NCBI GenBank assembly: GCA_900073065.1
Contig: FJOG01000045.1
Span: forward strand, 391,580-410,266
Origin: Phialocephala subalpina
Taxonomy: Eukaryota; Ascomycota; Leotiomycetes; Helotiales; Mollisiaceae
Direction of reading: 5' to 3'
DNA: 18,687 nt
The number at the start of each line of letters is the position of its first letter. Within the stretch, counting starts at the first letter, position 1. Under the pieces are notes generated by a model. The model made no database searches. It was not told where the DNA came from and worked only from the letters and a program-made list of their open reading frames with translations. The translations under genes and the position numbers were made by a program. Below, piece after piece: positions 1-10,409 of the stretch.

Positions 1-1340
1 TTAAATTAATTTATTTTAATATTATTAATTTAATATAATAATTATTTTTAATAATTTATAAAATATAATTTCGAAAAAATAAAAATCAATATACAAAATA
101 ACGAAATAATTTCCTTTTATTTTTATAATCAAATTTCTTTTTTTACTTTTTAATTCTTAATAAAAATAATATAATATAAAAAGTAAATTATTATAAAAAA
201 TTATTATATATTTTTTCTTTCTTTTTATATTAATTATAATATTAAATAAATTAATATATAAATTTCATAAATTAATAACTTTTTTATAATTTCGTTATTT
301 CGTAATTAAATTATATAATTTTAAATTAATAAATTAATTTTTAATTTTCGATTTCTAATAATTTTAATTTCTTAATAATAAATACAAAAATAATATAATA
401 TAAATTCGTAATATAAATATTCATAAAATCCTTAAAATAATAATTATTTATCTTTATATAAATCATTAATATAAAAAGGTAATTAATAAATATTTGATTA
501 TAAATTATTTTATATTAATTAATAATTTAATTTATTTCTAATAATTAATTTTATTAAAAAATAAAATAAAAATATATATTAAAATTAAATTATATTATAT
601 TTATAATAATTATAATTATAATAATAATAATTATTATAATAGATATATATAAATTAAATAAAAATATTTAAAAGAAATATTAATTTATAAATAAAAGAAA
701 GTTTCAATTTAATATATTTATTATTAAAATATGAAATTAAAAAATATTTAATAAAAAACTTTTGAAATAAATAAATTATTCTAATTAAATTAATAATTAT
801 ATTATATATATAATTAATTCGAGAATCAAATTTATAATATTAATTTTCAAATATTATTTTCTTATTTTATTAATTATATTTTAATTATTTTGATTATTTT
901 TTTATTTATAAATTTAATATTTTATAACTTTTATTAATTTATTATAAAATAAAAATTTAATATTATAAAAAAAACTTATTTATTTTTTATTATTTAAATT
1001 TCATTAAAATAATTAAATATTTTTAATTATATTTATAAATATAAATATTAAATTCAAAATAAATTTTTTGAATTATATAAAAGAATATTTATATTAGAAA
1101 ATAAAAAATATTTATAAAATAAAAAATAAAACCTTATAAATAAAAAATACTCTTAATAATAAAATTAGGTTTTATTTTTTCTTTAAGTATTCCATATTTC
1201 TAATTCTTTATTAAATAATTATTATCAAGTATTTTATTAAATAATATATATTTATAATATTTAGAATTAATCTTCTTTTTATAAATTAATTATTCTTACA
1301 AAGTTATATATCAAACTTATTACCATGAATACCCTTAGAT
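1..1340. other. AT-rich, RIP-like gene-free block
   Basis: The stretch is almost entirely A and T; C and G occur singly and CpG or GC-rich words are nearly absent. No ORF of useful length exists on either strand. In ascomycetes such blocks are usually old transposons mutated by repeat-induced point mutation, which turns CpA into TpA. I cannot recognise any terminal repeat or transposase remnant, so the original element is unknown. A mitochondrial fragment is an alternative, but similar blocks recur at 8970-9410 and 18541-18687 beside nuclear-type genes with spliceosomal introns, which favours AT isochores. The switch to balanced composition is sharp at about 1320-1370. Confidence 0.75.
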
Positions 1341-1370
1341 TCATAGTATACTCTTGCTATTAATACCAAT

Positions 1371-1400
1371 AGATCTCGCCCTTAATAAGATCTCGCCCTT
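1371..1400. repeat. 13-bp direct repeat pair
   Basis: AGATCTCGCCCTT occurs at 1371-1383 and again at 1388-1400, just inside the edge of the AT-rich block. No function is evident. It may be a small duplication or a remnant of a target-site or terminal repeat, but nothing else supports a mobile element here. Confidence 0.5.
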
Positions 1401-1484
1401 GTCGCCTTTTCAATTACTCCGCCTTTACACCCGCCGCGGATCGGCGCTACAGCTTTATCAAGCAAGTCAGCATTTTCTGCGTGT

Positions 1485-1984
1485 CGTTCCCTTTGGAAAT
1501 ACATACTGGGGATAAATAGCAGTGTTACTAATTCGATAGACAAGTTGATTACTGGCTCAGGATTTCAAGGGGATGGATATTATAGTACTGTATAAGGAGG
1601 GTAAGAAGAGGGAGAATGTGTCGATAGGTACTAGGAAGGTGGAAATCATCGAGGAAGAGCTTGGGAGGACGAGACTAATTAGAGATAGAAGGCCGGCTAA
1701 TAAGGAGGGGTTGACAGTGGATAAGGATATGGTACGTTCCCTTTGGAAATACATACTGGGGATAAATAGCAGTGTTACTAATTCGATAGACAAGTTGATT
1801 ACTGGCTCAGGATTTCAAGGGGATGGATATTATAGTACTGTATAAGGAGGGTAAGAAGAGGGAGAATGTGTCGATAGGTACTAGGAAGGTGGAAATCATC
1901 GAGGAAGAGCTTGGGAGGACGAGACTAATTAGAGATAGAAGGCCGGCTAATAAGGAGGGGTTGACAGTGGATAAGGATATGGTA
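1485..1984. repeat. Exact two-copy tandem repeat, unit 250 bp
   Basis: Copy 1 is 1485-1734 and copy 2 is 1735-1984, read base by base without a mismatch. Both begin CGTTCCCTTTGG and end GGATATGGTA. Each copy carries a plus-strand reading frame starting ATGGATATTATAGTACTG (1573 and 1823) that encodes about 54 charged residues (KEGKKREN, EELGRTRLIRDRRPANKEG). I do not recognise that peptide; it may be part of a transposon or of an unrelated gene. Perfect identity means either a recent duplication or an assembly artefact. The right edge at 1984/1985 is exactly where HET-gene homology begins. Confidence 0.9.
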
Positions 1985-4117
1985 ACAACAATCATGAGAT
2001 TAAGTAGACACCATTCTCTGATCTCCAAACTGTTCTCGTCGAAATATCTGCTGCCAAAATCATAATTCTTGAGGCTGTAAGAGTTCTGATCAAGCGAGAG
2101 AGGCGAAAATTTGGACACCAGTACCAAGTCTGTCAAATGTTGCTCGAAGGCTTCTATATCATGATCTGTGGAGATCAGAGGCATGCCACTGTCTCAATTA
2201 CGCTCGCAGCACTGTATCGTTGTAAAAGACGGAGGTGGTGGACCGGGACTTTTGTAATGTTAACTATCAATGCGTCAAATTCAAGAACGTCTCTGCTGAT
2301 CCGCTTTTCAGCAGGGTATTCCTGGCCTCCAATGGTACTGCTGGTGTTTAATTCTGGGTACTTCATGTTAGAGGAGCTTCTGTCAATCTCCCGTTCCAGC
2401 AGTTGACCCGAAAAATAGAACTGAGCAATTGAAGTCTTCAATTTTCTAGTCAGTTTTGTTGCATACACCGTGTCCGAGTCATCATCGGCGCCGTCGTATA
2501 ACCCAGAAAAGAAGTAGTAGTTGGGCGGCGGCCAGTAATCAACTGGGCCGATCAACCCTGCCCAAGACCAACTCGGGAAATGAACGTTGCGGACAGGATG
2601 CTGTCGATCATCCGCCAAAATCCAGAGCAACGCCTCGTCCAGACCTCTTGATGGGAGTCCGCAGATGATCTCCCCATCAAATCGATGTTTGAAAAGCTCA
2701 AGGAGCTCTGAGAATGCATTTAAGGCATCCGAAGAGTGCGACAAGTGCCTTTTTGTGTAGTCTCGTACTAAGCGCGCATACCCAGGGAATGCTGATGCCC
2801 AAATAGATCGCGAGTATGATTTCGACAAGAGGCATCTCGGAAGAATATTGAATCGGGCTTCAGAATGTTCAACCTCGTCATCTTGCATACGAATGACACG
2901 GCTTTCAGAGCAGTGAAAGTACGTTCCACTTTCCGTGAACAGTAGGCAGCGCTTTGACAGGAGCCTCTCTTGGAATGTCCAAGCACGAGTTTCGTAATGC
3001 GCCTTGGAGATATAAAACTCGAGAAGAAGGGGTCTTTTAGCTTCGACTCTACTTCCGAGGTCGTAGATGTTTTAATGAGGGAACGGTGGCATCACAGTGC
3101 ATGAGGTCTGGGTAAAGTGGTTGTAAGTGCGATAGATTTTTAGGGAATAATCTAAGGGCCCCTTATTAAGGGCTCAACCACGCTAGTTAACGCTAGTGCC
3201 TCCTAATGTCCAGACACGCGCGCATCAACCGCTCAACATGTTTTCGTATGATACTAAGGGTGGCATGGTGTCTCTGCGGACACCCGGCAGGGATGACGCA
3301 GCATTCAAGCTCAGTAGAGCGATAATTGTTGCCACTGCTTGACTGTAAACGTTGTCTATCTGGAATATTTAGGCGTGCTTTTGGGACTCGTTATCCTGCT
3401 CGATACACTATAGAGAGTCAAACATAAGACGTTCATACCAGTGCAAGAGGGGGCCCCATACCGGACTATCAACCCAAAGGTAGCACTCTCCCATTGCCAA
3501 AATGAGTGAGATTGAGTCCTGGATAATCTATTGTCCCTAAAGCGAGAATGGTCGTGGTCTTTCTCGCACCGCTGTAGATACCAACATATTTGAGCAGGTT
3601 CAATCGTCTACCACACAGTTCCTTCGTCTCTATCAACAACACCGTGCGAAATCTCAACACTTCTCTGGTATTGCAACCCTGTGTATATGTTCAAACGACG
3701 ATCTGTTGGATTGTCTGAGTTAGGATGGACATATATTTGAGTTCCCGATGGAAGATCCGGAGGTATCAGGCGACACACCAATCTGCAAAAGGGGCACGTA
3801 TTTCGAGACCGAATATTTTCTACACTTCCCCACGCATAGGGCTCTAGGCTTGTTGTTTGAGGTGCCACTTCAATAGAGGAGTGAGACAGGCGTTGTAGAA
3901 GGTCGTACCCAAGGCAGACTTGACCGAGGGATCCGGTGGATTTTTGAGCCTCGTCAGCTGGTATATCTTGTACTTCGTTGGAACAGACATGCAGATTGTG
4001 CTCCAAGTAATTTCTGCGATCCAATGAAGAGTTGCACTTGCTTTCCACGGCGATGAAGTCAAAAAGATGGATGAGGCTGTAGCTGCCTAAGAAGACAACG
4101 ACGTTCCAATCTGTGAC
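1985..4117 (-). pseudogene. HET-domain (heterokaryon incompatibility) protein, decayed
   Basis: Read on the minus strand, HET-family motifs appear in order. The N-terminal GSVENIRSRNTCPFCRLV lies near 3780-3840. WYLQRCEKDHDH near 3560-3600 matches the usual W-L-C-H segment. YLWVDS at 3467-3482, DNVYSQAVATIIA near 3320-3360, SLPGVR, TRAWTFQERLLSKR at 2990-2950 and FPSWSWAG follow, with WCLLNLMIV at the 3' end. A 54-bp GT-AG intron (3408-3461) sits between VDSP and CIEQDN, where the family has VDxLCIxQD. HET proteins mediate fungal non-self recognition and cell death. The copy is broken: TAG at 3608-3610, TAA at 3369-3371 and TGA at 3225-3227 interrupt the frame. The ALSYVWG core between the H-rich motif and YLWVDS is missing. 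About 160 bp with stops (roughly 3069-3227) separates SLPGVR from TRAWTFQE. A frameshift lies near 2175-2184. Homology stops at the 250-bp repeat. No in-frame ATG starts it; a possible splice acceptor ends at 4118. Confidence 0.85.
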
Positions 4118-6350
4118 CTAAAAATAGATGCTTGAGCGGAATGTCGCTTGCTTAATAAGCTGCTTTGCTTCTTGTAGCGAGGTACGAGCAAAAGAAGTAA
4201 TCCTGCTGCCGCGAGGCAACAAGGCCAAAAACAGGTACGCGGTAAGAGAGGATCGCTGCCAAAAGGGGACAGGACGGAGGTACTGACCCGGAGGATAGGC
4301 GAGGCGAAGAAAAGGGAAGCGAGGCTGCACGTGCACCTCTTCAAGCAGACTCTCGAAATGTGCAAAAGGTTGGCGTTGAAATGAACAGCAAGAGAATTTT
4401 AGGCGAATCGGTATCTGTACGGTGGAACATTGATGTGTGACGCGGGTTGAGGCCGTCAACGTTGAAACGCTGGTGATATTTGATCCCGTACAAACGAAAG
4501 ATCACCGCTTTCGGTGACGAAACTCGCAGGAGATGTACAGCGAAGAAGGTATTGTATACGACAACAGGAGATCCGAATGGCAGAAAGGCCGCTTTCAAAT
4601 TCATCATTTGGTGGCCCTGCTTTCCAATGTCCCGCTCTCAACTCGCCGACCGAGAGAAGCATCATGGACATAGCATGAGATGTTGAATCAGAAGAAAATA
4701 TTCATCGCAACAAGTAGGAAGACAGAACCGGAGGAAGGTGACTTCCAAGATCCGAAGATATTCCAAAGCTTGGCGGTCGTTTGCAATGCCCCGGACCCAA
4801 TTCGCAGAATTGACCTCGTCAACCAAGACGAACATCATGCCACAATTGCAACATCAAGAACAAGTGTACGTCATGAGAGACGCTGATCTCGAATCGCGAC
4901 GGAAATCTTTTGCCAACATGAACATCTTTATGCTTGGCTGTACGGCTCTTACTACCCCGCGATCCACCACTCAGCTCTCCCAGGTCCAAGCCCGCACTAT
5001 TCGCAGCCCAATACATGTGATAGGATCGCGCAGTGTAGGCTCTGATTGCTGCAAAGATGCGAGGTGGTGGAGTAGATGTACACTGCCTCACTCACAACGT
5101 GGACTTGCAGAAATGCGGTTAACGATATCTGCTTACGTTATGTCAGTCCAGTGCCTTCCCGCACTTACTAGGGACCAGGGTGTCGAATGTCCGAGCGGTG
5201 CTGAGGCTGGAAGGGAAGTTACGGGAGTCCGAAGTTCTTACTTTTTTTCTTCCGATCCCATCCCAGGTGTGGTAAGTGGTATGCGAGGCGCAGATGAGAT
5301 AATGATGATGAGGTTGGATGAGGTTGGATGTTGGATAGTTGTTTATTTTGTGCTACAGGAAGTTTGAGGTTGCGAGAATGCACGTGATTAACGCCGATGT
5401 AAGGTTTGCCTGAAATTCGGGGTGCACTGCCCAATTGGGATGGATCTTTGGCGACTGTGGACCCCAAATCAAGCTTATTTTTAGGCTGCGGAGGATGAAC
5501 TGAACTTTCATCAATTTTCCAACCACCGACCAGGTTGACCAGCAATTCCCAGCATCATCCCGCTCGCAACCTGCCAGCACTGATGTTGTGAATGCCTCAA
5601 GTCCGGACTTGACTTGAAACTTGCTGAAGTTGCGAGGACTTTGCAAACGAACGGCACCGCTCTCAACTGCCGACAAGAAACACAACAAACATACGCGTAA
5701 CGCTCTCTTGGCTACATCTCTTATCTCAACCTCCTTCCAACAGATACTCTTCCCGTCAGCCACGGTCACCGAATCCCGCATTTCTCCATCACTCCCAAGC
5801 CCTACGGAAGGCCAGATCCAGATGGTAATATGTTTCAAAGAATGCGACCAGACATGGTGTTTCGGTACGAGTGTCCAATCACCGTCCTGTGATTACGCCG
5901 TACACACATTCTGTGGAGGCTGGGACGGCCACAATTACGCGTGCTCCTGCACAAGAAAATGTGGTTGGATTTGAGTTTGGTTGGACAGACTGGGACAGCA
6001 ACCCCGGCGCCAGAGCGGATTCGTGGGATGAGCGACTATGCCCTCGTGGGCAATAGTCGATGCAATGCGCTGCTGCAGATGCACGACCCCTGTGCCTGGA
6101 CGGAGCTGACAGCACAGATGAACTGAGGTGAGATCAGTTCTATATGAGGTTGGAGGAGGAATAAAGCCAGGTCTGTGTAACCGCGGCTGAATATCTACAT
6201 CCCTCTCCCTGGGCTCGGACTGGAATCCGTTTCAACATATCTCGCCTGCGACTTCCTCATATCCAACCTTCCGTTCTTGCATGACGAGCAGAACTTCGAG
6301 TGAGGGGCAGTAATTGTTTTTATCGCATACACAATACAACAGTCGACAAC
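4118..6350. other. 2.2-kb region without a confident gene
   Basis: Composition is balanced and the stretch is not AT-rich, but no reading frame shows recognisable domains, codon regularity or a coherent exon structure. Open frames up to about 200 codons exist (for example plus strand 4738-5367) with no family features. A short direct repeat, AGGTTGGATG twice, lies at 5311-5330. The last 200 bp should contain the promoter of the DOMON-b561 gene at 6351; I see no clear TATA box. The upstream part could hold the lost 5' exon of the HET gene. Confidence 0.5.
5822..5974 (+). CDS. Small cysteine-rich ORF, 50 residues, doubtful
   Basis: From ATG at 5822 this frame encodes 50 residues with eight cysteines, at positions 4, 8, 13, 23, 31, 41, 43 and 47, ending CSCTRKCGWI. 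Even cysteine number and spacing resemble small secreted fungal peptides, but there is no signal peptide after this ATG. The frame is open upstream to about 5621 without an ATG, so it could be the last exon of a spliced gene whose first exon I cannot place. Another frame across the same bases is also open to 6056. No family is recognised and chance is a serious alternative. Confidence 0.2.
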   Translation: MVICFKECDQTWCFGTSVQSPSCDYAVHTFCGGWDGHNYACSCTRKCGWI

Positions 6351-8054
6351 ATGAGGATAACAGGGATACAGAATGCTGGTGCACTGGTTGCTAGTCTAGG
6401 TGCGTGTCTGCGAGTGCTTGGAAACGTCTGCTAACAATTCTCAGCATCCACCGTCTCTGCAGTCGTCACATATACTCCAGGTCCTTCCTACAGCGTGGGA
6501 ATTCCCTCCGGCTCGTCGATATCCTCTTCTTCCACCGGATCGCTATATTTCCAGCTCAGCGCGAGCACGAGTTACCAATGGGTCGGGCTAGGGATTGGAA
6601 GCGAAATGTCTGGCAGCACAATATTCGTGATGTACACAGACGGGACCGGCAATGTTACAATAAGTGCAAGAGATGGAACTGGACATGTTCAACCTACAGC
6701 GGATAGCAGCATACAATCCGGTGTTACGCTGTTGGAAGGGAGCGGGGTCGTGAATGGGAAGATGATTGCGAATGTGAAGTGTAGGACTCCGTTTCAGTCC
6801 TCACTATGAACCCAAAACTAATGCAGAACAGGCACATCATGCAAACTCGACTCCTCGTCCTCATCCTCCTCCTCTCCTTGGATTGCGGCATGGAATTCCG
6901 GGTCCGCGATCAATAGCCAATCCCTCTCCTACAGCATCACACAGCACAGCGGGAGCAACTACAAACAGTTCGAATTCGACCTATCCCAAGCCTCAATCTC
7001 CTCCGATTCCAACCCTTTTGTCACCTCTTCCTCCACATCCGGAGGCTCTTCTACCACAGGAACAGGAACAGGAACAGGCACAGCGACAGGTTCTGCCGCA
7101 ACATCAACATCTAGCAGCGATTCCTCCTCGAACGACAACAGCAGTGGAGACAACAGTGGCAGCTCCGGAGCAACGGTGGTAGGAACATCCTTCACCGTCA
7201 TCTCCGACTACGATAAAGCACACGGTATCGTTATGGGCGTCGTCGTTGTTCTACTCTTCCCCCTCGGAGCCATATTCATGCGAATGGGCTCCAGTGCATG
7301 GATGCACGGTGCTTGGCAGATGTTCAGCTTGGTCGCTTTGCTATGCGGCTTTGGATTGGGAGTCAAGTTGGCACAAATGAGGAGCTATGTAGGTGGTTCT
7401 TCCTTTGGCAAACGTTATGGACCCTTTGGTGGCGGTGATTCGCCTTTTGGCGGGAGTTCTTCTGGCGGGAGCTCTTCTAGTGCGAATGGGAGTGGAAGTG
7501 GGAGAAGGAATGAGGTAGGGGATTGTATCTTTGCCTTGCGAGATCTCCCTTTCTGACCTATAACTGGCCACCACTGTTCTCGCTTGTTCATTGTTCTGGT
7601 TTGGATGAATGCTAATGGAATGATATAGTTGTTCAACAATACCCACACCATCTTCGGCGTGGTCATCGTCGCACTCTTCCTCATCCAACCCCTCTTCGGC
7701 ATAATCCACCACATCCAATATAAACGCAACTTCGCTCGCGCCGGCGTCTCGCATCTCCACATCTGGTATGGACGTATCCTTATGATCCTCGCTGTCGTAA
7801 ACGGAGGCTTGGGATTGAAGCTCGCCAACAATTCCAAGAATGGAGAGATTGCTTATGGAGTTATTGCTGGTATCATCGGATTAATCTACATCCTTGTCAC
7901 TGTCTTCAAGCGCAAGGGAAGTGGGTCTTCATTGCTCATGCGCAAGGAAGGAAGTGTGGAGAGAGGGATGGCGTCTGAGGATGTTTCTGGTGGGGAGGGG
8001 TATGAGAGGGAGCCACAGAGGCATCGCTCGAGGAGGAGTGAGGGGCGGAGATGA
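6351..8054 (+). CDS. DOMON (CDH-cytochrome-like) + cytochrome b561 membrane protein
   Basis: Four exons (6351-6399, 6445-6780, 6832-7514, 7629-8054) join to 497 residues. All three introns are GT-AG; the first (45 bp) has a CTAAC branch site. Residues 1-22 form a signal peptide. Residues 23 to about 185 resemble the cellobiose dehydrogenase cytochrome (DOMON, CAZy AA8) fold, with the expected heme b ligands Met71 (GSEMSGS) and His167 (ITQHSG). A Ser/Thr/Gly linker (about 190-243, with a TG repeat) follows. The b561 part has five predicted helices (about 260-280, 289-309, 362-385, 401-422, 430-449) and four candidate heme histidines: 259, 287, 362 and 400 (LHIWYGR). The C-terminus is a charged cytosolic tail. 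Such proteins are thought to move electrons across the plasma membrane to an extracellular heme, as ferric reductases or electron donors; the substrate is unknown. Unusual is the roughly 45-residue Gly/Ser loop (312-356) between the second and third helices. Reading frame and splice sites are fully consistent, so the gene looks functional. Confidence 0.9.
6400..6444 (+). other. Intron 1 of the DOMON-b561 gene
   Basis: The 45-bp intron runs from GTGCGT to TTCTCAG, with branch site CTAAC at 6431. It splits the signal-peptide codon Ala17 (phase 1). Without removing it the ATG at 6351 cannot reach the DOMON frame, so it decides the start of the gene. Confidence 0.85.
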
Positions 8055-8969
8055 ATTGGGGAGAGAGCTGTGTTGAAGTGAACGAGTCAATGAGTGTGGT
8101 GGTTGTGAGAAAATTTATTGAATTGAGGCGGAACATCGATCTTGAATATGGATAAAGCTTAAAGGGGAATTGGAGTTGGTGGTGTCAACTTTTTTACTTC
8201 GAAGGAAATCTTAAATAGATACATAGTATGGTGATGATTACGAGAAATGCAGGCATAGATTTCACGATACTACTGATGTGAATGTCCTTACCTCCTTCGT
8301 TGCTCAAGCATCCCCTCCAGCGTCCAAAAGAAGTAAGTGCTTCAACCCCTCCAACCATTTCAATTCATCACAAGTTCGTACTTGGCGCACATATTCACAT
8401 CAACGAGGGTAATTCTTCCCTCTTCCTTTCCATCTTCCTCGACCACGTCATTTCCTTGGGGCTATATATACCCCCATCCCTCATCATAAACTCGAGTCGT
8501 CATTACATTTGGCTACATCACATGCGCCACAACTTTGTTGACATTCGTTCTTCGGATTCAAGTAGTCTCGCGACTCTCTTCTTCTAGGCTTGTGTCACAG
8601 CTCGAGGGAGGAAGTGGTTTTTGTTGGGGGTGGGGGTTGAGTGGTTCTTGGAGGAGGGAGGGAGATGTGGGGGGAGGGGGACGGTAGCGAGGTTTCGATC
8701 TTTCTTTAGGTGGGCCGGGCATTAGGATTTTCGTGCTTCGCGTTTTTCTCGTCCAGAAAGCTGTTCAGAAGGGGAAAGGAGAAGTGGAGCGACCTGTGTG
8801 CTCACTTGGTATGGTCAGGTCATGCACGGATTACTTCCCGTTCCGAGAACTCTACCTGTTTGGAAAGAGGCCTGGGAGCATTATTATACAGAGAAATTAC
8901 TCTATAGTAAATAGCCAGTGTTTCGATTTTTGCTTTATTTTATTTGTACGAGATTCAAACTTTTGGAAA
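8055..8969. other. Gene-free stretch with G-rich tract
   Basis: This follows the stop of the DOMON-b561 gene and ends at the second AT block. The first 100-150 bp should hold its 3' UTR. A 101-codon plus-strand ORF (8282-8587) shows no domain or codon signal and I do not call it. The region 8600-8700 is strongly G-rich on the plus strand. Nothing else is recognisable. Confidence 0.5.
8656..8680 (+). other. Potential G-quadruplex motif
   Basis: Four G runs (8656-8658, 8660-8662, 8669-8674, 8676-8680) separated by 1, 6 and 1 bases fit the G3+N1-7 rule. More G runs lie at 8624-8638. No gene context gives it a role. Confidence 0.4.
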
Positions 8970-9410
8970 GTGAATTAATCTATTTATTATAATTAATTTT
9001 AAATAATTTTAAAAGGATTATTATTAGAAAGTAATTCTTTGTAATTTTCTTTAAAAATTGCGTAATTTAAAATTATAAAGAAAAAAGGATTTTAGTATTC
9101 TAATATTTAAAGATTTTAATATTTTATAATATAAATATATGATTATTTATTAATTAATAATATAATAATAAATTAATAAATTTATTCAAAATTTAAAATA
9201 TAAATATATATAATTAAATATTAAATAATTTATATAAAAGGTTATATTAATTCTTAAAATATAATTTATTTATATATTTATTATTTTTTTCTTTTGATAT
9301 TATTATTAAATGAATTTATATTCTTCTTAAGAAAATAATATTTTCCATTTAAAAGAAGAAATATAATATAAAATTCTTAATCTCGAATATTTTATTCATT
9401 TGATTGGCAA
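8970..9410. other. Second AT-rich, RIP-like block
   Basis: Composition drops abruptly to nearly pure A/T, with no ORF on either strand. It resembles the block at 1-1340 and probably derives from a RIP-mutated repeat, though too few bases are informative to identify it. It separates the intact DOMON-b561 gene from the NmrA and histidine kinase pseudogenes. Confidence 0.7.
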
Positions 9411-9602
9411 TCCTTGGCTCGAAAATATATCATTGGTTGAGAATAACAAACCAATTTTCTTTCTCTATCTACTCTTTCAAACTCGTCATCTTGACTTCAA
9501 TTCCTGCCTATATAAATTGTTAGCATCAGCTATTCTCGAATAAGTATACATTATGCCAGAGGCTGGGAGTCGAAAAGATGACCAGAAGAAAGTCAAACTC
9601 AC

Positions 9603-10355
9603 GGCCTTCAAGTCCTCCCACCCAAGCAATTCCATACCACCATCATATCCCGGCCCGCCGAATACTTAAACATATCCCCCGCCTCTCTGCCGAACTCGGG
9701 ATCGGGGTTCGCGGCCATGAATTGGGGGAGGGTGCATTGGGTGTATGTGGTTGGTTTATTGGCGATGGAGGACTAGAAGGACATGTAGCTGGTCCAGGAA
9801 GTGGTGGTGCCTACGCACACTAGGCTGGGGTATTAGCGAGACTTTTGTTGGGAAGTGTGAGGGGGGAGAGTAGGTAGAGAAGGTAGAGAACTTACTATAG
9901 TTCTTTCCTGGTAGCATCTTGGAGACTGCCTGTACGAAGGAACCGACATCTGCGTTGACAGCAAGGTGAGGGATTGGCTTGTCAGGAAGGGTGAGGAAGG
10001 ACATTTGGTATGTTCCTGAGGGGAGTTTGTTAAAGTATGCCTTTGGGGTAAGCTTATAGGATGAGGTGAAGTAGCCGGTTTGGACGCAGCTCATCTTCTT
10101 GGCGAGTTTGGGGTGCTTGTCGTTCTGAAAATTGGTCAGTGGTGGCTGATGAGGGAAGTGAATGGGGAAGGGGGAGCTGGGGAGAACAAACCACGTAGTC
10201 AGGAAAGATGTCGGCTTTGGAGTCGAAGTGGTAGAGCTCTTTATAGTCTCCTTTGCTGCGTTTTCCGGCGTGAGATAGGGTGCTGGCGATGAAGCCATTT
10301 TCGTCGAGACTTGAAGCGACTTTTGCTGCTGCGTTGTCGATGTTCTTTGCTTGCC
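9603..10355 (-). pseudogene. NmrA-like NAD(P)-binding protein, 5'-truncated and broken
   Basis: Minus-strand exons 10355-10192, 10124-9896 and 9810 downward are joined by GT-AG introns 10125-10191 and 9811-9895. They encode the middle and end of an NmrA-like protein: AKNIDNAAAKVASS, GFIASTLSHAG, YHFDSKADI, LAKKMSCVQTGYF and HLAVNADVGSFVQAV, then PDPEFG and GYDGG. NmrA-like proteins are Rossmann-fold NAD(P) binders related to atypical short-chain dehydrogenases; several act as redox-linked transcription regulators. Damage is clear. The N-terminal half with the GxxGxxG motif is absent, although the splice acceptor (CTTAG) and branch-like CTGAC before 10355 survive. A TAG at 9773-9775 interrupts the last exon. 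A one-base shift near 9650 separates the EFG frame from the GYDGG frame. The 5' break faces the histidine kinase pseudogene. Confidence 0.75.
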
Positions 10356-10409
10356 CTAAGAATGACTGTCAGCAACCTAATACGTAATAGACGAAAAATG
10401 AGGGAATGA

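Noticed and set aside
1..1340. Mitochondrial DNA insertion
   Set aside because: AT content alone would fit, but there is no coding frame, tRNA or GC cluster, and similar blocks recur through the window.
1423..1450. Small GC-rich inverted repeat (CGCCG...CGGCG)
   Set aside because: Arms of five bases are too short to support a hairpin, terminator or transposon end in a fungal genome.
1807..2184. Minus-strand ORF running from HET sequence into the 250-bp repeat
   Set aside because: Only the part above 1985 is HET-derived; the hydrophobic tail is the antisense of the repeat, a by-product of the junction, not a designed fusion.
4087..4459. Two overlapping minus-strand frames, one with a Leu-rich hydrophobic run
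   Set aside because: They could be the missing 5' exon of the HET gene, but I could not find a convincing donor site or family motif.
4738..5367. Plus-strand open frame of 209 codons
   Set aside because: No domain, membrane or signal feature, odd composition, and several overlapping frames are also open; probably chance.
8282..8587. Plus-strand ORF of 101 codons with a true ATG
   Set aside because: No recognisable family or codon bias; Ser/His-rich sequence looks like non-coding pyrimidine-rich DNA.
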